Shown in pieces: positions 1 through 4,958 of a stretch of DNA of 6,488 nt. The DNA lies in the NCBI GenBank assembly GCA_002502705.1, contig DAQB01000013.1, positions 8,607-15,094 on the forward strand. Reading direction: 5' to 3'. Position 1 is the stretch's first letter; each line of letters opens with the position of its first letter. This DNA is from Thermoplasmatales archaeon UBA582 (GTDB lineage: Archaea > Thermoplasmatota > Thermoplasmata > Thermoplasmatales > Thermoplasmataceae). The position numbers and the translations under genes are program-made. Below the pieces are notes generated by a model. It worked only from the letters and a program-made list of their open reading frames with translations, was not told the origin of the DNA and did not search any database.

Positions 1-16
1 GTAATTACTTTTCCAG

Positions 17-34
17 GCCAAAAATGGCAAAAAT
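17..34 (-). terminator. T-rich terminator after tRNA-Arg(UCG)
   Basis: Read on the minus strand, two runs of five T follow the tRNA 3' end within about 20 bases. The second lies in the loop of a small GCCA/TGGC stem at 17-28. Archaeal RNA polymerase terminates at such T-runs, so this probably ends the tRNA transcript. The hairpin is only four base pairs and may not matter. Confidence 0.5.
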
Positions 35-38
35 TGAG

Positions 39-112
39 CGGGCTTGCCGGGATTCGAACCCGGGTAATAGGCTCCGAAGGCCAACAGGATGTCCTGGCTA
101 CCTCACAAGCCC
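39..112 (-). tRNA. tRNA-Arg, anticodon UCG
   Basis: The reverse complement folds into a full 74-base cloverleaf. The acceptor stem is GGGCTTG/CAAGCCC with discriminator G. The D arm (AGGT...TCCT) has G18G19 followed by A20, a known arginine identity base. The anticodon loop is CTTCGGA, giving UCG at 34-36, and the T arm is CCGGG-TTCGAAT-CCCGG. No CCA is encoded and there is no intron. One oddity is a T-T mismatch (28-42) in the anticodon stem. It should read CGA and other CGN arginine codons. U34 makes it a conceivable substrate of the Elp3 encoded in the same window, but that is inference. Confidence 0.95.
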
Positions 113-132
113 ATTCAGTAGATACTTAATAA

Positions 133-141
133 CTATAATTT
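133..141 (-). promoter_or_regulatory. Candidate TATA box for tRNA-Arg(UCG)
   Basis: On the minus strand this reads AAATTATAG. Its centre lies about 25 bases before the tRNA 5' end, the spacing expected for an archaeal TATA box if the precursor has little or no 5' leader. The whole 118-141 stretch is AT-rich, so the exact box is uncertain. Confidence 0.4.
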
Positions 142-166
142 AGCAGCGATAACAAGACTGTAAAAA

Positions 167-394
167 CTAAAGCATTTCAAGAGTTGACTGATTCGATGTT
201 CCCTTTGGGAAAATGGAGTCCACAAGTCCCAATTCCTGTATATAACTCAAAAGACTCAGAATTTGTCCCCTGGACGCGCCAACCTCTGCAAAATTAAAAC
301 AGAGATGACATTCTGTGAGATAAGAAGAAACAAAAGCGCACTTACCGTGATCATAAAAAATACAACGCGAATTAATGGGTTTATCAGTTTCCAT
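167..394 (-). CDS. Small cysteine-rich protein, function unknown
   Basis: A 75-residue protein that I do not recognise. Its N-terminal third carries four cysteines (residues 11, 19, 29 and 32) in a CX7CX9CX2C pattern with nearby histidines (residues 16 and 30), which suggests a bound zinc or iron-sulfur site. The rest looks helical and amphipathic, with a polar tail; there is no signal peptide or membrane segment. The ATG start is supported by a TATA-like AATAAATA centred about 26 bases upstream, which fits a leaderless mRNA. It is divergent from the DUF2175 gene, also a small Cys-rich protein. A 64-codon frame on the other strand (263-457) overlaps it but ends in a hydrophobic stretch lying in the promoter region and has no motifs, so I prefer this strand. 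A chance frame cannot be fully excluded. Confidence 0.55.
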   Translation of the reverse strand: METDKPINSRCIFYDHGKCAFVSSYLTECHLCFNFAEVGASRGQILSLLSYIQELGLVDSIFPKGTSNQSTLEML

Positions 395-416
395 TGCATC
401 TTGATTCTGGTATTTC

Positions 417-424
417 TATTTATT
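417..424 (-). promoter_or_regulatory. TATA-like box for the 75-residue protein gene
   Basis: The minus strand reads AATAAATA here, centred about 26 bases from the ATG at 394. This predicts transcription starting at or next to the start codon. It lies back to back with the DUF2175 promoter, so the 395-472 gap is probably a bidirectional control region. Confidence 0.5.
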
Positions 425-445
425 TTTTGCATTTTAGAAAACCTC

Positions 446-462
446 TTAAATAATTAGAAGGA
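446..462 (+). promoter_or_regulatory. TATA-like box and weak ribosome binding site for DUF2175 gene
   Basis: TTAAATAATT (446-455) is centred about 23 bases before the ATG at 473. It is followed by AGAAGGA (456-462), a modest Shine-Dalgarno-like match 10 bases from the start codon. Either a near-leaderless transcript from this box or a short-leader transcript from the upstream AT-rich stretch (411-429) would fit; the sequence does not decide between them. Confidence 0.4.
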
Positions 463-472
463 ATCCTGACGA

Positions 473-775
473 ATGGCACAATTCAAGTGTTATATATGCA
501 ATACTATTGTTAAAACAGGTGAAAAATTTACATTCACGAAAAGCGGATCAGTTCACTACGATTGTTTCATTTCAGCGAAGAGGAAAGAGCTTGGTTCAAA
601 GAACGAGGAAAAATTAAGGGTTTTGTCGTTGATACTTGATTCTCAGCTTCAGCATCTGCTTGATATGCTCGCAATTGCTGAGGTTCCAGAGGATATGAAA
701 GAAATTTTCAGGGTGAAGTACAAGGATATCGAAAAGGCATGCGGTGAGACCACAAGACAGATTTCTGAACTTTAA
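473..775 (+). CDS. DUF2175 family archaeal zinc-finger-like protein
   Basis: A 100-residue protein whose N-terminal 35 residues match the archaeal DUF2175 family as I know it: CYIC at 6-9, a GEKFTFTK stretch at 16-23, and HYDC at 28-31. This gives C6, C9, H28 and C31 as probable metal ligands in a treble-clef or LIM-like fold. The C-terminal two thirds (about 36-98) is highly charged and predicted helical. No enzymatic role is known for the family; nucleic-acid or protein binding is a guess. The length is typical. It is a single gene, divergent from the 75-residue Cys-rich gene and convergent with pyrK, with only 22 bases between their stop codons. ATG is the first plausible start and has AGAAGGA upstream. 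Confidence 0.85.
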   Translation: MAQFKCYICNTIVKTGEKFTFTKSGSVHYDCFISAKRKELGSKNEEKLRVLSLILDSQLQHLLDMLAIAEVPEDMKEIFRVKYKDIEKACGETTRQISEL

Positions 776-797
776 ATTGCGCAGGTTTACCGATAAC

Positions 798-1541
798 TTA
801 GATTTTTACTCTTTTACCTGAATAGGTTAACTTGAAATTACCAAATTCCTGCATTTCCTCAAGTTCGTTCATAAAGAAAACCGGACCGTCCCGGCATAGT
901 TGAAATCCTCCAATAGAACATGAATCGCATATGCCGATCCCGCATTTCATTGTTCTTTCAAGAGAGAGCTGTGCGTTAACGCCGATTTTCCGGAAGTATA
1001 GATATGCGTTATACAGCATGACCTCAGGCCCGCAGGCATAGATCATATCAAATTTCTTCAGGTCGATCTTTTTCAAGCCTTCAATAACGTTCCCCTTTAT
1101 GCCCTCAGAGCCATCGTCCGTCGTGATAATTAAATTTTCATCAGTAAACTCATCTGCAAAAAGAATCTCCTCCTTTGATCTTGCAGCAACCAGACCAAAA
1201 GAACTGTTGTTTATAAGAGGGTGAAGAGATGCCATACCGGATCCCCCTCCAATTAATAGAATTCGCCCGCTGACGGTCTGAAATGGCCTTCCATACGGTC
1301 CCCTGAAAAATATCCTGTCGCCTGGACTGAGTGCCTGAATTGCCGCAGATGTTGGGCCATAATTCTTGACAGTGAATGCTTTTTCTCTGCCAATGTGAGA
1401 AATTGACATTGGTATCTCGCCGACACCGGGAACCCATATCATTACGAATTGCCCCGGAAGTATCCCGCTATCCCATTCGAAATAGATTGTTTCCACTGTT
1501 GGAGTCTTTCTTTCTTTTCGCTTAATAAAGGCAGTGATCAT
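798..1541 (-). CDS. pyrK: Dihydroorotate dehydrogenase electron transfer subunit PyrK
   Basis: A 247-residue flavo-iron-sulfur subunit that carries electrons from the PyrD FMN through a [2Fe-2S] cluster and FAD to NAD+ or another acceptor, in de novo pyrimidine synthesis in the cytoplasm. It has the ferredoxin reductase-like layout: an FAD-binding barrel (about 1-90, with PMSIS at 44-48 and GPYG at 81-84), a nucleotide-binding domain (LIGGGSGMASL from 96, YACGPEVM from 168), and a C-terminal cluster domain with C200, C205, C208 and C216. The last cysteine follows after only 7 residues, against about 14 in the Lactococcus enzyme, and the usual Arg before the P-x-S FAD motif is Ile43. The ATG overlaps the pyrD stop (ATGA), and GGGGTGG (1546-1552) lies four bases upstream as a ribosome binding site, so the two are translationally coupled. 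Confidence 0.95.
   Translation of the reverse strand: MITAFIKRKERKTPTVETIYFEWDSGILPGQFVMIWVPGVGEIPMSISHIGREKAFTVKNYGPTSAAIQALSPGDRIFFRGPYGRPFQTVSGRILLIGGGSGMASLHPLINNSSFGLVAARSKEEILFADEFTDENLIITTDDGSEGIKGNVIEGLKKIDLKKFDMIYACGPEVMLYNAYLYFRKIGVNAQLSLERTMKCGIGICDSCSIGGFQLCRDGPVFFMNELEEMQEFGNFKLTYSGKRVKI
801..816 (+). terminator. T-rich stretch downstream of DUF2175 gene
   Basis: The plus strand reads GATTTTTACTCTTTTA starting 25 bases after the DUF2175 stop. T-runs of this kind can stop archaeal RNA polymerase. It lies inside the 3' end of pyrK on the opposite strand, so its base composition may simply reflect lysine codons there. Confidence 0.3.
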
Positions 1542-2449
1542 TTAACCACCCCGATTCCAACCATGTCATCAATCGATGAATATCCTTCCCTCTCCATGAA
1601 TTGTAGAAGGTTGCTGTTTAGCTCGCCGAATATTTTTCTTCCTTTAGTCATCAGGGCCGTGCCTATCTGGACTGCTCTTGCACCGGCCATAATGTATTCC
1701 ACAGCATCTTCATGGGTCTCGATGCCACCAACCCCTATAATATTGAAACCTGTTTCCCGATATACATCGTAAACGGCTCTCAGGCCAATCGGTTTAATTG
1801 CAGGCCCGGAGAGACCACCGTAAATGTTGGATAGGACTGGCATCCTTGCATGTATATCGATCCTTATTGCCCTTACTGTGTTGATCAATACAAGCGCATC
1901 TGCTTTGTGAGCCGCCTTTGCTATATCCAGTATATTAGTGACATTTGGTGTTAATTTTGCAAAAATTGGTACTGGAACTTTTAATTTCAGTTCATTAACA
2001 ATCTGTTCAACCAGATCCGGATCACTGCCAACCTCGGACCCGAAGCCTTTAACATGCGGGCAGGAAAGATTTAATTCAATTGCGTCGACCCTGTATTTTT
2101 GCATCCTTATTGCGAGATTGGCAAACTCCTCAACCGTTGATGCGAAAATGCTTCCAATAACAGGGCGATTTGAGCCTTTAGCAATGGCTATTTCATCTCC
2201 AAAGGATTCTATTCCAGGATTGGCAAGGCCTATTGCATTGATAAGTCCGGCGGGTGCATCTGCAATTACCGGTGCCTGATATCCGTTCCTCTCATCCATG
2301 CCAATGGATTTTGTAACAACTGCAGCAGCTCCCTCCTCAAGGATCTTTTTCATTGTGTATCCATTTTCATCTAAAATCCCTGACGCGAGAATGTGTGGAT
2401 TTTCAAGTTTCAGGGAAGCTATTTCTGTTTTCAGGCTTGAATCTTTCAA
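1538..2449 (-). CDS. pyrD: Dihydroorotate dehydrogenase catalytic subunit PyrD (class 1B)
   Basis: A 303-residue FMN-dependent TIM barrel that oxidises dihydroorotate to orotate, the fourth step of pyrimidine synthesis. Visible motifs are NPHILASGIL at 17-26, TKSIG with K47, the substrate/catalytic loop ELNLSCPH with C130 as the class 1 catalytic base, AKLTPN with K165, LINT at 188-191, GGLSGPAIKP at 211-220, and the FMN phosphate loops GVGGI (239-243) and QIGTAL (261-266). Length and the partner pyrK mark it as class 1B. The start is TTG: no in-frame ATG or GTG lies near, the N-terminus has the normal family length, and TATATAAAA is centred about 23 bases upstream, fitting a leaderless transcript. 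An out-of-frame ATG at 2457 opens only a three-codon frame (M-K-R-stop). It follows the HisA-like gene by 62 bases but seems to have its own promoter. Confidence 0.95.
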   Translation of the reverse strand: MKDSSLKTEIASLKLENPHILASGILDENGYTMKKILEEGAAAVVTKSIGMDERNGYQAPVIADAPAGLINAIGLANPGIESFGDEIAIAKGSNRPVIGSIFASTVEEFANLAIRMQKYRVDAIELNLSCPHVKGFGSEVGSDPDLVEQIVNELKLKVPVPIFAKLTPNVTNILDIAKAAHKADALVLINTVRAIRIDIHARMPVLSNIYGGLSGPAIKPIGLRAVYDVYRETGFNIIGVGGIETHEDAVEYIMAGARAVQIGTALMTKGRKIFGELNSNLLQFMEREGYSSIDDMVGIGVVK

Positions 2450-2467
2450 CGCTTCATAATCGATATG

Positions 2468-2476
2468 TTTTATATA
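2468..2476 (-). promoter_or_regulatory. TATA box for pyrDK
   Basis: On the minus strand this reads TATATAAAA, the clearest TATA box in the window, centred 23 bases before the TTG start of pyrD. It implies that the pyrDK pair is transcribed on its own, even though elp3 and the HisA-like gene lie upstream in the same direction. Confidence 0.6.
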
Positions 2477-2511
2477 TTGTTTCGAGCATCGAATGACAAA
2501 GGGATTTCTAA

Positions 2512-3015
2512 TTACCTCAGTGTCGAACCGAGTTCTTCCGCAGGGAAATCCGTTAGCGTAATATACCCCGGACCTTTCAATATTTTTGAAAATGAATATA
2601 TCCTCGCATTGTTAAAATCAAGCTGTCTGTCTGAAACAAATGTTCTTCCGCCAAGCAGGTAATAGGCCTGAGCCACATACGGATCCTGATAGAGCAGCAC
2701 GAGACTTTCAGAAGTCCTCATATATTCTTCAAGTAGTTTTTGACTTATTCGCCCGGGAATAACAATCTCACTTGCACCTGAGATATATGAGTCCATGAGA
2801 TCCTCCACCCTGAGAGGCAGGGACATAACCGTGATCTCAAAGTATTTGCTCAACTCCTGATATATCTTGAAGTTGAACCTGTTCTTGTTGATTGCATCAA
2901 TGTCAACAACAAATACATTCTCAACCCCTGATAATAACATCTGTTGCATGTTTGATCTTGAAATTGCCTGCGAATCTTTTATCGTCACGCACGGAATGCT
3001 CAAAGTTACGTCCAA
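2512..3015 (-). CDS. Compact HisA-like (ProFAR isomerase-related) barrel protein, function unknown
   Basis: A 167-residue protein. The central part (about 30-90) resembles the HisA/HisF barrel and the archaeal HisA-related family COG1411: GVENVFVVDIDAI at 30-42, a short helix with N48, a strand ending ITVMS, then VEDLMDSYISGASEIVIPG at 70-88, where HisA has its 'edv..l...Ga..vivgt' stretch. Alternating short strands and helices follow to the end. It is about 70 residues shorter than HisA; the N-terminal catalytic Asp (I-D-L) and the glycine-rich phosphate loops are not visible, so ProFAR isomerase activity is unlikely. The start is TTG: an in-frame stop lies 12 bases upstream and the first internal Met is residue 23, beyond the first strand. 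It sits 48 bases after elp3. The family call is from motif resemblance only. Confidence 0.5.
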   Translation of the reverse strand: MDVTLSIPCVTIKDSQAISRSNMQQMLLSGVENVFVVDIDAINKNRFNFKIYQELSKYFEITVMSLPLRVEDLMDSYISGASEIVIPGRISQKLLEEYMRTSESLVLLYQDPYVAQAYYLLGGRTFVSDRQLDFNNARIYSFSKILKGPGYITLTDFPAEELGSTLR

Positions 3016-3038
3016 TTTACGACGTTACTGGAAACAGT

Positions 3039-3047
3039 GATTTAACC
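3039..3047 (-). promoter_or_regulatory. Weak TATA-like element before HisA-like gene
   Basis: The minus strand reads GGTTAAATC, centred about 28 bases before the TTG at 3015. The match is weak and the gene may instead be read through from elp3; no Shine-Dalgarno sequence is seen before the TTG, which slightly favours a leaderless transcript. Confidence 0.3.
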
Positions 3048-3063
3048 TTTGACTTTTTGGCGA

Positions 3064-4608
3064 TCACAAATTTTTGGACATGTATGGTCCATTCCTTGTA
3101 TAACCAAGTTTCTTGAAATATTCTCTTACTCCTATTCCGCTTATCACATTGATTCTGTCCAGGCAGAATTCATCCCTTGTTATTCTTTCAGCTTCCGAAA
3201 GCAAATCCCTGCCTATGCCCCTGTGCTGCCATTTGCCTTCTGAATTGCTCCCGACAGGTACTGCCTGTCCGAATACCTTGATCTCTCTAACCAGTCCGGA
3301 TCCTGAAGTGTCATTTCTGTGAGCCTTTATCGAAGGTTTGCGCAGCCTAATAAAACCAGCAATCAGCCCATCACCGGTTTCATATGACAGGAAAACCTCC
3401 TTTCCTTGACTTGCGTTGTAATCTGCTCTTTTCATATCAAGGTGCATCTTTTCGTTAATCTTTGAGCCTACTTCACGTGATCTTATTTCATTGGTGACCA
3501 GCCCCATTTCTCTAAGGCGCAGGTCAATCAGATTCCTTATATCGCTTCTCTTTACACCGGCCTCAATAAACTGCACCGGTATGTCTCGCTGCATTCTTTG
3601 AACCCGAATCCATGGCGGCATCCTGGATAGAAAGTAAGCGATAGTATCAACAGCCTCCTCTGTATCCATCGGTTCATATTTTCCAGCTTTCCATAAGCGG
3701 TAAAGTGATGTTCCCTTTACAATCAGAGTTGGATAGATTTTGAGCATATCTGGTTTATACGCCTCGCAACTGATCATCCTGTCAAAGCTTTTCTTGTCAT
3801 CGGAAATTGAAGACCCATACATACCGGGCATTAGATGATAAACTATTTTTAATGCAGCATCTTTTGATAACTGGGTGGACCTGACAATTTCCCTGATTCC
3901 ATGCCCACGGTTATTCATCCTTAATATCCTTTCATTCAAATTTTGAACGCCGAGTTCTACCTTTGTTGTACCGTAATCAAGTGCAAGATCAATCTGATTT
4001 TCAAAAAACCAGTCTGGTTTGGTCTCAACAGTTAATCCAATACACCTTCTTGCAGCTTTCTCATTAACCAATATTGAATCATCGATAGATGGCGATATGC
4101 AACCATTCATGCCGTCGAGGCATCCCTTGATAAAATTCCGCTGATACTCTATTGATCTGGCAGTGAATGTACCCCCCATTACGATCAGGTCAACCTTGCT
4201 GGTATCATGCCCTATAGTTTCCAATTGCTTAAGCCGGTTGAAAACTATTTCGTAGGGATCATAATTATGATTCCTGCCCCTCAAGGCTGCGGGTTCATAT
4301 CCGGTATATGCCTGTGGAGAATTATTCTCCTCTCCACCGGGACAGTAAATGCATTTTCCATGCGGGCAGTTTTCCGGTGAAGTCATTGCAGCAACGACAG
4401 CAACACCTGAAATAGTTCTTGTATTTTTTATTCTGAGAAATTCACGCTCTTTTTCATTGTAGGATGATGAATTTAATATCTCAGTATCTCCTGGTATCCA
4501 GTCAAGTTTCATTTCCTTTGCAATTCTCATCTTAGCTGCTTCAAGGTCTGTCTTTGATCTGATACGGCCGGATTTAATCTCTTTCTCTATAGATTCATAG
4601 AAATCCAC
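3064..4608 (-). CDS. elp3: Elp3-type tRNA wobble-uridine carboxymethylation enzyme
   Basis: A 514-residue two-domain enzyme that, with SAM and acetyl-CoA, installs a carboxymethyl-type group at C5 of U34 in tRNA anticodons. Archaea use Elp3 alone, without the other Elongator subunits. An N-terminal basic helical region (1-60) precedes the radical-SAM domain with C81, C86 and C89 (CPHGKCIYCPGG, archaeal CX4CX2C form), QAYTGYEP at 99-106, VMGGTF at 143-148, VETKPDW at 194-200 and ELGVQ at 218-222. The C-terminal GNAT domain (about 400-514) has the acetyl-CoA loop QHRGIGRDLL at 461-470 and EYFKKLGY...GPYM at 496-510. Length and all key motifs are typical, so it should be active. The start is GTG: an in-frame TAA lies 9 bases upstream and a TATA-like box is centred about 22 bases away, suggesting a leaderless mRNA. 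Confidence 0.95.
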   Translation of the reverse strand: MDFYESIEKEIKSGRIRSKTDLEAAKMRIAKEMKLDWIPGDTEILNSSSYNEKEREFLRIKNTRTISGVAVVAAMTSPENCPHGKCIYCPGGEENNSPQAYTGYEPAALRGRNHNYDPYEIVFNRLKQLETIGHDTSKVDLIVMGGTFTARSIEYQRNFIKGCLDGMNGCISPSIDDSILVNEKAARRCIGLTVETKPDWFFENQIDLALDYGTTKVELGVQNLNERILRMNNRGHGIREIVRSTQLSKDAALKIVYHLMPGMYGSSISDDKKSFDRMISCEAYKPDMLKIYPTLIVKGTSLYRLWKAGKYEPMDTEEAVDTIAYFLSRMPPWIRVQRMQRDIPVQFIEAGVKRSDIRNLIDLRLREMGLVTNEIRSREVGSKINEKMHLDMKRADYNASQGKEVFLSYETGDGLIAGFIRLRKPSIKAHRNDTSGSGLVREIKVFGQAVPVGSNSEGKWQHRGIGRDLLSEAERITRDEFCLDRINVISGIGVREYFKKLGYTRNGPYMSKNL

Positions 4609-4623
4609 GCTGCTTTATTTTAC

Positions 4624-4635
4624 ATAAATATAAAA
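4624..4635 (-). promoter_or_regulatory. TATA-like box for elp3
   Basis: The minus strand reads TTTTATATTTAT, centred about 22 bases before the GTG start of elp3. With the in-frame stop just upstream of the GTG, it supports a leaderless transcript. The AT-rich stretch 4614-4650 makes the exact box uncertain. Confidence 0.5.
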
Positions 4636-4690
4636 CGTTTTAATCTTTCTATTCTCACAAAACATTTTACTTCACTTTCTGATAACAGTC

Positions 4691-4700
4691 GATTAATATT
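4691..4700 (+). promoter_or_regulatory. Candidate TATA box for tRNA-Arg(CCG)
   Basis: GATTAATATT is centred about 26 bases before the tRNA 5' end, as expected for an archaeal tRNA promoter. It is back to back with the elp3 promoter in the 4609-4721 gap; I see no other signal in that gap. Confidence 0.4.
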
Positions 4701-4721
4701 CATGAGAGATACCATGCTCGA

Positions 4722-4794
4722 GGGCTCGTAGTGTAATGGATTATCATCTGGGCCTCCGGAGCCCAGGATTCGGGTTCGAATCCCGACGGGCCTG
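4722..4794 (+). tRNA. tRNA-Arg, anticodon CCG
   Basis: A 73-base cloverleaf. The acceptor stem is GGGCTCG/CGGGCCT, with G-T wobble pairs at 1-72 and 5-68, and the discriminator is G. The D arm has G18G19 followed by A20 (arginine identity). The anticodon stem TGGGC/GCCCA is perfect and encloses the loop CTCCGGA, giving CCG at 34-36. The T arm is TCGGG-TTCGAAT-CCCGA. No intron and no encoded CCA. It should read CGG only. It resembles the tRNA-Arg(UCG) at the left edge but the two are not near-identical copies, so they are distinct isoacceptors. No clear T-run follows it. Confidence 0.95.
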
Positions 4795-4927
4795 TATCAA
4801 TATATGAAACTGGTTATATGCGAAAGTTTTCCAAAGTATCTCTTGGAGAAGATCGGTTTTCTCAAAAAAATATCATGTATCATCATCGCCGAATGGCTAT
4901 TCAAATATACTTATATGTATGGAATCC

Positions 4928-4937
4928 TTTTAATTAA
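4928..4937 (+). promoter_or_regulatory. TATA-like box for acyl-CoA synthetase-like gene and iorA
   Basis: TTTTAATTAA is centred about 26 bases before the ATG at 4959, the spacing for a leaderless transcript. It probably drives both the synthetase-like gene and iorA, since those two overlap. Apart from this box and an unsupported 50-codon frame, I see nothing in 4795-4958. Confidence 0.55.
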
Positions 4938-4958
4938 GGGTATTTCGCTTCATTAAAT

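Noticed and set aside
263..457. Plus-strand 64-codon frame ending in a hydrophobic segment
   Set aside because: It overlaps the better supported 75-residue Cys-rich gene on the other strand; its hydrophobic tail is just the AT-rich promoter region of the divergent pair.
815..828. Possible hairpin ACCT-GAAT-AGGT near the pyrK 3' end
   Set aside because: The stem is only four base pairs, lies within pyrK codons and is not followed by a T-run on the minus strand.
1150..1437. Minus-strand 95-codon frame inside pyrK
   Set aside because: It lies in another frame of a clearly recognisable pyrK and has no motif of its own.
1938..2279. Plus-strand 113-codon frame opposite pyrD
   Set aside because: It is antisense to a well conserved pyrD region; the translation is low in motifs and is explained as a mirror of pyrD codons.
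4722..4958. tRNA-Arg(CCG) as an integration site for a mobile element
   Set aside because: No copy of the tRNA 3' end was noticed elsewhere in the window, and no integrase or phage-like gene is present; the neighbours are metabolic genes.
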